From the NCBI RefSeq assembly GCF_027594865.1, contig NZ_CP089391.1:2572501-2636500 (forward strand): 64,000 nucleotides of DNA, given 5' to 3'. The DNA comes from Bradyrhizobium xenonodulans (GTDB lineage Bacteria; Pseudomonadota; Alphaproteobacteria; Rhizobiales; Xanthobacteraceae). Of the stretch, positions 8,112 through 17,270 are shown piece after piece. Position numbers and translations under genes: made by a program. A model generated the notes under the pieces. It had not been told where the DNA came from. It saw only the letters and a program-made list of their open reading frames with translations, and did not search any database. Every line of letters begins with the position of its first letter. Positions within the stretch are counted from its first letter, which is position 1.

Positions 8112-11077
8112 ACCACTCCGCGCCGGGAAACGCGGACAAGCATGGTGAGAGTCTGGCCGCACGCTTCGCGGAGGCTCCCCATATTGCCGCTTCCACAACC
8201 GACGAACCACGTTTTGAAAACTGGCTGGCCGAGCTCGAGCCGGCGCAGTCGGCCCGTCTCGAAGCCTTGTTGGTTCGTCCCTTCGCGCGGGGTATTTTCA
8301 CCGGCATCGCGGAATTCTCGCCCTATCTGTTCGATCTGGTGCGCGCCGATGTGCCGCGCCTGATCCGGTTGCTCGAATGCGATCCGGACGCACATCTCAC
8401 CGCGCTGATCGCGGATGCGACCGACGCGGTGTTCGTCGCGGCCGACGAGGCCGAGGTGATGCGGCTGCTTCGCCGCATGAAGGCGGAAGCCGCGCTTCTG
8501 ATCGCGCTGTGCGACATCGGCGGCGTCTGGCCGGTGATGCGGGTGACGGCGGCGCTGACCGATGTCGCGGTGTCCTCAGTGCAGGCGGCGCTGCAGTACC
8601 AACTGCGGCAGGAAGCCGCACGTGGCAAAATCCAGCCGCCCAATCCCGAGACACCCGAAGAGGGCTGCGGCCTGATCGTGCTCGCGATGGGCAAGATGGG
8701 GGCAGGCGAGCTGAACTATTCCAGCGACATCGACCTCATCGTCTTCTTTGATCCCGACAATACGACGCTCGCGCCCGACATCGAGCCGCAACCGTTCTTC
8801 GTCCGGGTGACGCAGGGCATGGCGCGCCTTCTCCAGCAGCGCACTTATGACGGCTACGTCTTCCGCGTCGACCTGCGGCTGCGTCCCGATCCGTCCTCGA
8901 CGCAGGTGGCGATCTCGCGCGACGCTGCGCTGAACTATTACGAGCGGGAAGGGCGCACGTGGGAGCGCGCGGCGATGATCAAGGCGCGTGCCTGCGCCGG
9001 CGATGCCAAAGCGGGCGAGGCACTGCTCGCCGAGATCGCGCCCTTCGTCTGGCGCAAGCATCTCGACTTCGCCGCGCTTGCCGACGTGCACGACATGAAG
9101 CGGCAGATGCAGACCTACCGCGGCCAGAGCGAGATCGCGGTCGAGGGCCATAACGTCAAGGTCGGCCGTGGCGGCATCCGCGAGATCGAGTTCTTCGCGC
9201 AAACCCAGCAGCTGATCGCCGGCGGTCGCCATCCCGAGTTGCGGGTGCGGCCGACGCTTGCCGCGCTGAACATCCTCGCGTCGAGCAACTGGATCACCTC
9301 TGCGGCGCGTGACGAGCTGACCGTGGCTTACGAATTCCTGCGCCGGGTCGAGCACCGTCTCCAGATGATCGCGGACGAGCAGACCCATGTGCTGCCCGAC
9401 GACAAGGAAGCGGTCGAGCGCTTTGCGCGCTTCTTCGGATATCCGGATCGCGAAGCCTTCGCGCGCGATTTGCTGCGGCAGCTCGGGATCGTCCAAGGCC
9501 ACTACGAGAAACTGTTCGAGGGTGACGATCCGACCGGCACGGCAAAACTGCCGGCGCTCGATTACGGCGCCGGTCCCGACGATCCGCGCCTGCTGCAATA
9601 TCTGACGACGCTCGGCTTCAAGAAGCCTGCTGCGGTCGCACAAACCGTGCGCGACTGGATCACCGGCGATTATCGCGTATTCCGCAATGAGGCGACGCGA
9701 ACCGCCTTCATCGACTTCGTGCCGGCCCTGATCGACGGCCTCGCCCATGCCGAGGAGCCCGATCGCGCCGTCGTGGCATTCGATCATTTCCTTGGGGCCC
9801 TCCAGCTTGGCGGCCGGCTGATCACGCTGCTCGGCCAGAACCGCGATCTCGTTGCGCTGGTGGCGCTGGTGCTGGGCGCCGCCCCCAGGCTCGGCGAGAT
9901 GCTGGCGCGCAAGCCGCAGCTCATGGACGGCCTGATCGACCCACGCTTTTTCGGCGCGATGCCGGACAAGCAGGAGTTGTCGGCGCGATTGGCCGCGACG
10001 GTGCGCGACGCGGATTCCTATGAGGAGTTCCTCGACCGCTTGCGCCTGTTCGGGCAGGAGAGCCTGTTCCTGATCGGCACGCGCATCCTGTCCGGCACCG
10101 TCTCGGCGCAGCAGGCGAGCACCGCTTTCGCCGATGTCGCCGAAGGCACCGTCCACACCGTTCATGACCTCGTCGCCGAGCGCTTCGCGGCCCAGCATGG
10201 CCGCATCAAGGACCAGGAGACCGCGATCATCGCGATGGGTCGGCTCGGCAGCCGCGAGATGACGGCATCGTCTGATCTCGACCTGATCCTGCTTTACGAT
10301 TTCGACGGCGACAATCCCGATTCCGACGGGCCAAAATCGCTTCAGGGCGCGCACTACTTCGCGCGCTTCACCCAGCGTCTGATCAGCGCCTTCACGACGC
10401 GCACCAATTACGGCGTGCTCTACGAGATCGACATGCGACTGCGCCCGTCGGGACGCGCCGGTCCAGTGGCCTCGAGCCTCGTCTCATTCGCGGGCTATCA
10501 GGCCAACGAAGCCTGGACCTGGGAACACATGGCGCTGACGCGGGCGCGCGTGGTGTCGGCCTCGGATGAATTCCGTGGCCGCATCGAGCGCATCATCCGC
10601 GATGTCCTGACCCGCCGCCGCGACCGGACGATCATCGCCAACGACGTGGCCGACATGCGGCGCGCGATCGCGCAGGAGAAGGGCGAGAGCGATCATTGGG
10701 ATCTCAAATATGCCGCTGGCGGCATGGTCGATATCGACTTCATCGCGCAATATCTCCAGCTCGTGCACGCCCACGACAAGCCTGACATTCTCGACGTCGG
10801 CACGCTGCAGGTGCTGGAAAATGCATGCAGGCTGGGTGTGCTCGCGCAATCGGAGACCGAGGTCCTGCGCGCGGCGGCGCGGCTCTATCACGACCTGACG
10901 CAGATCCTGCGTCTCTGCGTCAGTGACCGCTTCAAGCCGGAGACCGCCGGCACCGACCTGCTGCGCGTCATGGCACGCGCCGGCGATGCGCCGGACTTTT
11001 CGTCACTGGAAGCGCGTGTGAAGGAAACCCAGAGCGAGGTGCGGCGCGTGTTCAGTGCGCTTCTGGAAGGGAAGTAG
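8108..11077 (+). CDS. glnE: Bifunctional glutamine synthetase adenylyltransferase/deadenylylase GlnE
   Basis: GlnE adds AMP to glutamine synthetase and removes it again, under control of PII proteins and glutamine, so it sets nitrogen assimilation. At 989 residues it has the family length. Two nucleotidyltransferase domains are visible. The N-terminal (deadenylylating) one has GAGELNYSSDIDLIVFFD near residue 198, and the C-terminal (adenylylating) one has GSREMTASSDLDLILLYDFD near residue 713. Each is followed by a helical domain. The start ATG overlaps the stop of the kinase gene by 4 bp. The 3' end overlaps the convergent fdsD by 26 bp. Confidence 0.96.
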   Translation: MNHSAPGNADKHGESLAARFAEAPHIAASTTDEPRFENWLAELEPAQSARLEALLVRPFARGIFTGIAEFSPYLFDLVRADVPRLIRLLECDPDAHLTALIADATDAVFVAADEAEVMRLLRRMKAEAALLIALCDIGGVWPVMRVTAALTDVAVSSVQAALQYQLRQEAARGKIQPPNPETPEEGCGLIVLAMGKMGAGELNYSSDIDLIVFFDPDNTTLAPDIEPQPFFVRVTQGMARLLQQRTYDGYVFRVDLRLRPDPSSTQVAISRDAALNYYEREGRTWERAAMIKARACAGDAKAGEALLAEIAPFVWRKHLDFAALADVHDMKRQMQTYRGQSEIAVEGHNVKVGRGGIREIEFFAQTQQLIAGGRHPELRVRPTLAALNILASSNWITSAARDELTVAYEFLRRVEHRLQMIADEQTHVLPDDKEAVERFARFFGYPDREAFARDLLRQLGIVQGHYEKLFEGDDPTGTAKLPALDYGAGPDDPRLLQYLTTLGFKKPAAVAQTVRDWITGDYRVFRNEATRTAFIDFVPALIDGLAHAEEPDRAVVAFDHFLGALQLGGRLITLLGQNRDLVALVALVLGAAPRLGEMLARKPQLMDGLIDPRFFGAMPDKQELSARLAATVRDADSYEEFLDRLRLFGQESLFLIGTRILSGTVSAQQASTAFADVAEGTVHTVHDLVAERFAAQHGRIKDQETAIIAMGRLGSREMTASSDLDLILLYDFDGDNPDSDGPKSLQGAHYFARFTQRLISAFTTRTNYGVLYEIDMRLRPSGRAGPVASSLVSFAGYQANEAWTWEHMALTRARVVSASDEFRGRIERIIRDVLTRRRDRTIIANDVADMRRAIAQEKGESDHWDLKYAAGGMVDIDFIAQYLQLVHAHDKPDILDVGTLQVLENACRLGVLAQSETEVLRAAARLYHDLTQILRLCVSDRFKPETAGTDLLRVMARAGDAPDFSSLEARVKETQSEVRRVFSALLEGK

Positions 11078-11288
11078 CCGGCTTCAGCGAGGTGAGCGCC
11101 TCGCGCACATTGGACTCCAGGCCCGCGCCGCCGGCATCGAGATGGGCGAAGATCGCGCGCTTCATCCGCGGGTCCCAGAACTTCTTGATGTGATCGGCGA
11201 TCCCCGGCACGGCCTTGTCGTGGCCCTGGCTGCGGAAGAAGGTGCCGATCTGGTTGGCCATGTAGACGAGGCGGTCAGGCGACGACAT
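11052..11288 (-). CDS. fdsD: NAD-dependent formate dehydrogenase delta subunit FdsD
   Basis: A small (78-residue) protein matching the FdsD family, with the typical block LVYMANQIGTFFRSQGHDKA followed by a conserved helix around KKFWDPRMKRAI. FdsD is needed for full activity or maturation of FdsABG enzymes. The ATG at 11288 is used because homology starts at MSSPDRLVYMANQ; an upstream extension would lie wholly inside fdhD. Its start overlaps the end of fdhD by 14 bp, so translation is coupled. It is the last gene of fdsGBACD, and its stop codon lies within the coding end of glnE on the other strand. Confidence 0.9.
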   Translation of the reverse strand: MSSPDRLVYMANQIGTFFRSQGHDKAVPGIADHIKKFWDPRMKRAIFAHLDAGGAGLESNVREALTSLKPATSLPEAH

Positions 11289-12105
11289 CGATAATCTCCT
11301 GAGCACGATGGCCTGCAAGGCGGCCGTGGTGCGTGAATATTTCAAACCCATCGCTGCGGGCGATTGCGATCAGCGTGATGCCGGCAGCTTCCGCGGTGCG
11401 CACCGCGAGCGCGGTGGGTGCGGAAACCGCGACCATCACCGGTGCGCCGATGGCGGCGGTCTTCTGCACCATCTCGACCGAGACGCGGCTCGTCAGCAGC
11501 ACCATGCCGGCGCTTGCATCGGTGCGGCTGCGTGCAAGCGAGCCAGCAAGCTTGTCGAGCGCGTTGTGGCGGCCGACGTCTTCGCGCAGGGCGCCAATTC
11601 CGCAGGACGGCGACCAGAACGCGGCGGCATGGACGGCGCGGGTCTGCATGTTGATCGACTGCAACGGCGCGATGGCCTGCATCGCCGTCATGATCTGTTG
11701 CGGCGTAAAGATCTGGCCCTGCGGAACGACCGCCGCAGGTCGTATCGCCTCCGCGATCGAATCGATGCCGCAGATGCCGCAACCGGTTGGGCCGGCGATA
11801 TGTCGCCGCCGCTCGCTGATGCGCGAGGCATCGTCCGAGGCCAGCCACATGCGCAGCTCGATGCCGTCGTCGAGGCGGACGATCTCGAGCGACCGGATGT
11901 CATCGACCGACTTGATGATGCCTTCGTCCAGGCTGAAGCCGACCGCGAAATCTTCCAGATTCTGCGGCGTCCCCATCATGACGGCATAGGTGCCGCCATT
12001 ATAGGTCAGCGCCAGCGGCGTCTCCTCCGGGATCAGCCGTGCGCCCTCCGACGCGACACCGTCGCGCCAGATCTCGCGGTCGATGGCCTGGACCGGCACG
12101 TGCAT
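11275..12105 (-). CDS. fdhD: Formate dehydrogenase sulfurtransferase FdhD (FdsC)
   Basis: FdhD/FdsC transfers sulfur to, and holds, the bis-MGD cofactor for insertion into formate dehydrogenase. The 276-residue protein carries the cysteine motif CGIC near residues 112-115 that receives sulfur in this family. It also has the conserved FAVGFSLDEGII and EDVGRHNALDKL blocks. The ATG at 12105 is chosen because the family N-terminus begins there; the open frame continues upstream through fdsA in an unrelated frame and is not coding. The gene sits between fdsA (4-bp gap) and fdsD (overlap), in the classical fdsGBACD order known from Cupriavidus. Confidence 0.93.
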   Translation of the reverse strand: MHVPVQAIDREIWRDGVASEGARLIPEETPLALTYNGGTYAVMMGTPQNLEDFAVGFSLDEGIIKSVDDIRSLEIVRLDDGIELRMWLASDDASRISERRRHIAGPTGCGICGIDSIAEAIRPAAVVPQGQIFTPQQIMTAMQAIAPLQSINMQTRAVHAAAFWSPSCGIGALREDVGRHNALDKLAGSLARSRTDASAGMVLLTSRVSVEMVQKTAAIGAPVMVAVSAPTALAVRTAEAAGITLIAIARSDGFEIFTHHGRLAGHRAQEIIDVVA

Positions 12106-12109
12106 GCCG

Positions 12110-14995
12110 TTACTCCGCGGCCTCGGCGGGCGCGATGCGGCGGGAATGCCGCGCCTGCTCGTCGTAGGACTTCTGCCAGTCGGACGGGCCGTTCGATGGC
12201 GAGATCTGCACCGCCGTGACCTTGTATTCGGGGCAGTTGGTCGCCCAGTCCGAAAAGTCGGTCGTGATGACGTTGGCCTGCGTGTCCGGATGGTGGAAGG
12301 TGGTATAGACGACACCCGGCGACACGCGGTCGGTGATCTCCGCGCGCAATGTGGTTTCGCCGGCGCGGCTTTGCAGCCGCACCCAATCGCCATCGCGCAC
12401 GCCGCGCTGCTCGGCATCGTGCGGATGGATCTCGAGGCGATCCTCGGCATGCCAGACCACGTTGTCGGTACGCCGCGTCTGCGCGCCGACATTGTACTGG
12501 CTGAGAATGCGGCCGGTGGTGAGCAGCAGCGGGAAGCGGGGACCGGTGCGCTCGTCGGTGGCGACATATTCGGTGACGATGAACTTGCCCTTGCCGCGGA
12601 CGAAGCCGTCGATGTGCATGACCGGCGTGCCCTCGGGCGCCTTCTCGTTGCAGGGCCACTGCACCGAGCCGAGTTCGTCAAGCTTGGCGTAGGAGACCCC
12701 GGTGAAGGTCGGCGTCAGCGCCGCGATCTCGTCCATGATCTCGGAGGGGTGGCTGTAGTTCATCTCGAAGCCCATCGCCTTGGCGAGGCCGATGGTGACC
12801 TCCCAGTCCGCCATGCCGTTCTTCGGCGACATCACCTTGCGCACGCGCTGGATGCGGCGCTCGGCGTTGGTGAAGGTGCCGTCTTTCTCCAGGAAGCTCG
12901 AGCCGGGCAGGAAGACATGGGCGTAGTTTGCGGTTTCGTTCAGGAAGAGGTCGTGGACGATGACGCATTCCATCGCCGACAACGCGGCGACCACATGCTT
13001 GGTGTTCGGGTCGGACTGGAGGATGTCCTCGCCCTGCACGTAGATTCCCATGAACGAGCCTTCGATCGCGGCATCGAACATGTTGGGAATGCGCAGGCCC
13101 GGCTCCGGGTTGAGCTTGACGTTCCAGAGCGCTTCGAACTGGTCGCGCACGGCATCGCCGGAGATGTGACGGTAGCCGGGCAGCTCGTGCGGGAACGAGC
13201 CCATGTCGCAGGAGCCCTGAACGTTGTTCTGGCCTCGCAGCGGGTTCACGCCGACGCCGGGACGGCCGATATTGCCGGTCGCCATCGCAAGGTTGGCGAT
13301 CGCGATCACGGTGGTCGACCCCTGGCTGTGCTCGGTGACGCCGAGGCCGTAATAGATCGCGCCGTTGCCGCCGGTGGCGTAGATGCGGGCGGCTTCACGC
13401 AACACCTGCGGATCGACGCCGGTGAGGATCGCGGTGGCTTCCGGGCTGTGTTTCGGCTGGGCGACGAAGGCGGCCCATTCCTCGAACTCGGCCCAGTCAC
13501 AGCGCTCGCGCACGAAGGCTTCGTTGGCGAGGCCCTCGGTGACGATGACATGCGCCAGCGCGGTCACGACGGCAACGTTGGTGCCGGGCATCAGCGGCAG
13601 GTGCAACGCCTTGACGTGCGGCGATTCCACCATCTCGGTGCGGCGCGGATCGATCACGATCAGCTTGGCGCCCTGGCGCAGCCGCTTCTTCAGGCGGGAG
13701 GCGAACACGGGATGAGCCGAAGCCGGATTGGCGCCGATGATGACGGCGACGTCGGTATCTTCCACCGAATCGAAATCCTGCGTGCCGGCCGACGTGCCGA
13801 AGGTCTGCGACAGGCCATAGCCGGTCGGGGAGTGGCAGACGCGGGCGCAGGTGTCGACATTGTTGTTGCCGAAGCCAGCGCGGATCAGCTTCTGCACCAG
13901 ATAGGTTTCTTCATTGGTGCAGCGGGACGAGGTAATGCCACCGATGGCGTCGCGGCCGTATTTCTTCTGGATGCCGCGCATCTTGGTGGCGGCAAACGAG
14001 AACGCCTCGTCCCAGGACACTTCGCGCCAGGGATCCTCGATCCGCTCGCGGATCATCGGCTTGAGGATGCGTTCCTTGTGGTTGGTGTAACCCCAGGCGA
14101 AGCGGCCCTTGACGCAGGAATGGCCGCGATTGGCCTTGCCGTCCTTGTACGGCACCATGCGCACGACTTCCTCGCCGCGCATCTCGGCCTTGAAGGCGCA
14201 GCCGACGCCGCAATAGGCGCAGGTGGTGACGACGGAGTGCTCGGGCTGGCCGATCTCGATCACCGACTTCTCGGTCAGCGTCGCGGTCGGGCAGGCCTGC
14301 ACGCAGGCGCCGCAGGAGACGCATTCGGAGCCGAGGAAGCTCTCGCTCATGCCGGGCGAGACGCGGCTGTCGAAGCCGCGGCCGGAGATCGTCAGCGCGA
14401 AGGTGCCTTGCACCTCCTCGCAGGCGCGGACGCAGCGCGAGCAGACGATGCACTTGGAGGGATCGTAGGTGAAGTACGGGTTGGACTCGTCCTTCGGCAT
14501 CCAGGCTGCGTTGACCTCGCCGTTAGTCTTGCCAGGTGTCTTGGCGAAGACGTGGTTCTCGCCCTCATAGCCGTAGCGCACGTCGCGCAGGCCCACGGCG
14601 CCCGCCATGTCCTGCAATTCGCAGTCGCCGTTAGCGCCGCACGTAAGGCAGTCGAGCGGGTGATCGGAGATGTAGAGCTCCATCACGCCCTTGCGCAGCT
14701 TCTTCAGCCGTTCGCTCTGGGTGTGCACGACGAGGCCGTTCATCACAGGCGTGGTGCAGGATGCCGGCGTGCCGGCGCGGCCCTCGATCTCGACGACGCA
14801 GAGCCGGCAGGAGCCGAACGCATCGACCATGTCGGTCGCGCACAGTTTTGGAATCTGGTGGCCCGCGTCCATCGCGGCCCGCATGATCGAGGTGCCCTCG
14901 GGCACCGTGACCTCATTGCTGTCGATGGTCAGCGTCACCATCGTTTCTGATTTCGAGCGCGGCGTGCCGTAGTCGATTTCTTCGATCAGAGACAT
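12110..14995 (-). CDS. fdsA: NAD-dependent formate dehydrogenase alpha subunit FdsA (molybdenum, cysteine form)
   Basis: Catalytic subunit oxidising formate to CO2 at a molybdenum bis-MGD centre. The 961-residue protein has the expected domains in order: an N-terminal [2Fe-2S] plant-ferredoxin-like domain; a His-Cys [4Fe-4S] segment with HPLDCLTCGANGDCEL; two [4Fe-4S] sites (CIVCSRCVRAC and CVSCGACVQACP); a proximal [4Fe-4S] site CAYCGVGC; then the molybdopterin domain. The metal ligand is Cys in ARVCHSP, near residue 386, so this is a cysteine and not a selenocysteine enzyme. An AGGAG ribosome site precedes the ATG at 14995. The N-terminal clusters identify the soluble NAD-reducing type, feeding FdsB/FdsG. 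Confidence 0.96.
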   Translation of the reverse strand: MSLIEEIDYGTPRSKSETMVTLTIDSNEVTVPEGTSIMRAAMDAGHQIPKLCATDMVDAFGSCRLCVVEIEGRAGTPASCTTPVMNGLVVHTQSERLKKLRKGVMELYISDHPLDCLTCGANGDCELQDMAGAVGLRDVRYGYEGENHVFAKTPGKTNGEVNAAWMPKDESNPYFTYDPSKCIVCSRCVRACEEVQGTFALTISGRGFDSRVSPGMSESFLGSECVSCGACVQACPTATLTEKSVIEIGQPEHSVVTTCAYCGVGCAFKAEMRGEEVVRMVPYKDGKANRGHSCVKGRFAWGYTNHKERILKPMIRERIEDPWREVSWDEAFSFAATKMRGIQKKYGRDAIGGITSSRCTNEETYLVQKLIRAGFGNNNVDTCARVCHSPTGYGLSQTFGTSAGTQDFDSVEDTDVAVIIGANPASAHPVFASRLKKRLRQGAKLIVIDPRRTEMVESPHVKALHLPLMPGTNVAVVTALAHVIVTEGLANEAFVRERCDWAEFEEWAAFVAQPKHSPEATAILTGVDPQVLREAARIYATGGNGAIYYGLGVTEHSQGSTTVIAIANLAMATGNIGRPGVGVNPLRGQNNVQGSCDMGSFPHELPGYRHISGDAVRDQFEALWNVKLNPEPGLRIPNMFDAAIEGSFMGIYVQGEDILQSDPNTKHVVAALSAMECVIVHDLFLNETANYAHVFLPGSSFLEKDGTFTNAERRIQRVRKVMSPKNGMADWEVTIGLAKAMGFEMNYSHPSEIMDEIAALTPTFTGVSYAKLDELGSVQWPCNEKAPEGTPVMHIDGFVRGKGKFIVTEYVATDERTGPRFPLLLTTGRILSQYNVGAQTRRTDNVVWHAEDRLEIHPHDAEQRGVRDGDWVRLQSRAGETTLRAEITDRVSPGVVYTTFHHPDTQANVITTDFSDWATNCPEYKVTAVQISPSNGPSDWQKSYDEQARHSRRIAPAEAAE

Positions 14996-15005
14996 CGTTG
15001 TTCTC

Positions 15006-16562
15006 CTATTCCGCGGCCTGAAGCGTGGTCGGTACGGGTGCAAAATCTTCCCGGAAGTGCTTCAAGGCGCTGAGCACGGGGTAGGGCGTGAGGCCACCGA
15101 GTGCGCAGAGCGAGCCGAATTTCATGGTGTTGCAGAGGTCTTCGACGAGCGCGAGGTTTTCGCTGACGCGCTCGCCGCGGATGATCTTCTCGATGGTCTC
15201 GACGCCGCGGGTCGAGCCGATCCGGCAGGGCGTGCACTTGCCGCAGGATTCGATGGCGCAGAACTCCATCGCGAAGCGCGCCTGCCTGCGCATGTCGACG
15301 CTGTCGTCGAACACGACGATGCCGCCATGGCCGATCAGGCCGTCGCGCGCCGCGAAGGCCTCATAGTCGAACGGCGTGTCGAACAGCGCGCGCGGGAAAT
15401 AGGCGCCGAGCGGGCCGCCGACCTGCACCGCGCGGACGGGGCGGCCGGTGAACGTGCCGCCGCCGATGTCGTCGACGAGTTCGCCGAGCGTCACGCCGAA
15501 CGCCGTCTCGAACAGTCCGCCATGGCGGATGTTGCCGGCGAGCTGGATCGGCATCGTGCCGCGCGAACGGCCCATGCCGAAATCGGCATAGGCCTTGGCG
15601 CCCTCGGCGAGGATGAAGGGGATCGCCGCGAACGACAGCACGTTGTTGATGACGGTCGGCTTGCCGAACAGGCCGTGATGGGCGGGCAGAGGCGGCTTGG
15701 CGCGCACGAGGCCGCGGCGGCCTTCGAGGCTTTCGAGCAGTGAGGTCTCTTCGCCGCACACGTAAGCGCCGGCACCGACGCGGACTTCCATATCGAAGCT
15801 ATAGGTCGAGCCGCCGATCTTGTCGCCGAGATAGCCGCCGCGCCTGGCCGCCACGATGGCGGCGTTCATCGCCTCGACCGCATGCGGATATTCGCTGCGG
15901 ATGTAGATGTAGCCCTTGGTGGCGCCGACGGTGATGCCGGCGGTCGTCATGCCCTCGATCACCAGGAAGGGATCGCCTTCCATGATCATGCGGTCGGCGA
16001 AGGTGCCGCTGTCGCCTTCGTCGGCGTTGCAGACGATGAATTTGCGATCCGCCTTCGCTTGCGCGACCGTCTTCCACTTGATGCCGGTCGGGAAGCCCGC
16101 ACCGCCGCGGCCGCGCAGGCCGGATGCCGTGACCTCGGCGAGGATTGCGTCGGAGCCGAGCGACAGGGCGTGTTCCAGGCCCTTGTAGCCGCCATGGGCG
16201 CGGTAGTCGTCGAGCGAGCGCGGGTCGATCACGCCGCAGCGGGCGAAGGTGAGGCGGGTCTGGCGCTTCAGCCAGGGGATCTCGTCGGTCGCGCCGAGCC
16301 GCAGCAGATGCGGGGTGTTGTTGGCGAGCGCATCGAGCAGGGAGGGGACGTCGGCTTCGGTGACCGGGCCGAAGGCGATGCGGCCCTGCGGCGTCGCAAC
16401 CTCGATCAACGGCTCCAGCCAGTACATGCCGCGCGAGCCGATCCTGACGATCTCGACTGCCACACCGCGCTTGCTTGCTGCCTGTTCCAGCGCCAGTGCA
16501 ACCTCGTCGGCGCCTACGGCCACAGCACCCGCGTCGCGTGAGACGAATAGACGCATGCTCAT
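15006..16562 (-). CDS. fdsB: NAD-dependent formate dehydrogenase beta subunit FdsB
   Basis: NuoF-like diaphorase subunit binding FMN and NAD and carrying one [4Fe-4S] cluster. The 518-residue protein has the glycine-rich nucleotide motif GLRGRGGAGFPTG, the FMN-site CNADEGDSGTF block, and the cluster motif ESCGKCTPCR with a distal Cys in LCALG near the C-terminus. The first 100 or so residues form a thioredoxin-like domain, as in fused FdsB proteins. ATG at 16562 begins MSMRLFVS and overlaps the fdsG stop by 4 bp. It passes electrons from FdsA to NAD+. Confidence 0.95.
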   Translation of the reverse strand: MSMRLFVSRDAGAVAVGADEVALALEQAASKRGVAVEIVRIGSRGMYWLEPLIEVATPQGRIAFGPVTEADVPSLLDALANNTPHLLRLGATDEIPWLKRQTRLTFARCGVIDPRSLDDYRAHGGYKGLEHALSLGSDAILAEVTASGLRGRGGAGFPTGIKWKTVAQAKADRKFIVCNADEGDSGTFADRMIMEGDPFLVIEGMTTAGITVGATKGYIYIRSEYPHAVEAMNAAIVAARRGGYLGDKIGGSTYSFDMEVRVGAGAYVCGEETSLLESLEGRRGLVRAKPPLPAHHGLFGKPTVINNVLSFAAIPFILAEGAKAYADFGMGRSRGTMPIQLAGNIRHGGLFETAFGVTLGELVDDIGGGTFTGRPVRAVQVGGPLGAYFPRALFDTPFDYEAFAARDGLIGHGGIVVFDDSVDMRRQARFAMEFCAIESCGKCTPCRIGSTRGVETIEKIIRGERVSENLALVEDLCNTMKFGSLCALGGLTPYPVLSALKHFREDFAPVPTTLQAAE

Positions 16563-17047
16563 CGCTGTGCCTCCGCAACCAGGGCGTCGAGGCGCTTCTC
16601 GTCGAGCCGGCCAATGAGGCGGCCGTCGAGCATCGCGGACGGCGCGGTCGCGCACAGGCCGAGGCAATAGATCGGCTCCAGCGTGACGCGATCATCGGCC
16701 GTCGTCTTGCCGAGCGGCACGCCGAGTTTCGCCTCGGCGCGCGCGGCCAGCGCATCGCCGCCGGCGGCCTGACAGGCCTCCGCGCGGCACAGCTTCAGCA
16801 CATGGCGGCCGGCCGGCTTGTGGCGGAAATCATGGTAGAATGTGAAGACGCCATGCACCTCGGCGCGCGACAGATTGAGCGCCTGCGCCACCATGGGGAT
16901 GGCTGCCTCCGGCACATAGCCGAACGCTTCCTGAAGGGCGTGGAGGATGACCAGCGTCGCGCCCTCTTGCTTCGCATGTTCGGCGATGATCTCGGCGCCG
17001 CGCGTTTCGTCCCAAGGCTCGTAACAAGGCTCGTAAACCGCTGTCAT
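16559..17047 (-). CDS. fdsG: NAD-dependent formate dehydrogenase gamma subunit FdsG
   Basis: NuoE-like [2Fe-2S] subunit, 162 residues. The four cluster cysteines appear in two pairs, CRAEAC near residues 87-92 and CLGLC near residues 128-132, matching the thioredoxin-like ferredoxin fold. The conserved FGYVPEAAIPMVAQALNLSRAEV block precedes them. It is the promoter-proximal gene of the fds operon. The divergent LysR gene starts 224 bp away, and the intergenic region holds a 12-bp palindrome that could be the operator. Confidence 0.95.
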   Translation of the reverse strand: MTAVYEPCYEPWDETRGAEIIAEHAKQEGATLVILHALQEAFGYVPEAAIPMVAQALNLSRAEVHGVFTFYHDFRHKPAGRHVLKLCRAEACQAAGGDALAARAEAKLGVPLGKTTADDRVTLEPIYCLGLCATAPSAMLDGRLIGRLDEKRLDALVAEAQR

Positions 17048-17157
17048 TCTTCGTTCTCAGATTGAGCGTCCCTTCTGCGCAAACTATTTGGAATCATTCG
17101 AAGATCAATAAAGCTGTCTCATGCTGCGATTGCGAATTCTGATCGATTTGGAAGTGC

Positions 17158-17169
17158 TATCGTACGATA
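17158..17169. promoter_or_regulatory. 12-bp palindrome in the fdsG/LysR divergent promoter region
   Basis: TATCGTACGATA is a perfect palindrome between the divergent fdsG and LysR-type genes, 111 bp from the fdsG start and 102 bp from the LysR start. LysR regulators normally bind dyads in such shared promoter regions. I infer that this is part of the regulator site; no other strong dyad is visible in the 223-bp gap. Confidence 0.45.
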
Positions 17170-17270
17170 TGTAAATCCGATGAATTGCTTCCGTTTGCCG
17201 GTTTTTCCGTGTTGGTGGGGACTCGTCGTGCTAACTTGCATGCCACGACAGAATCCGAGGGGACGCGCGT

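Noticed and set aside
12083..14950. A 955-codon plus-strand open frame opposite fdsA
   Set aside because: It is the complement of an unmistakable FdsA and has the Arg/Ala/His-rich make-up of antisense frames in high-GC DNA; no family is matched.
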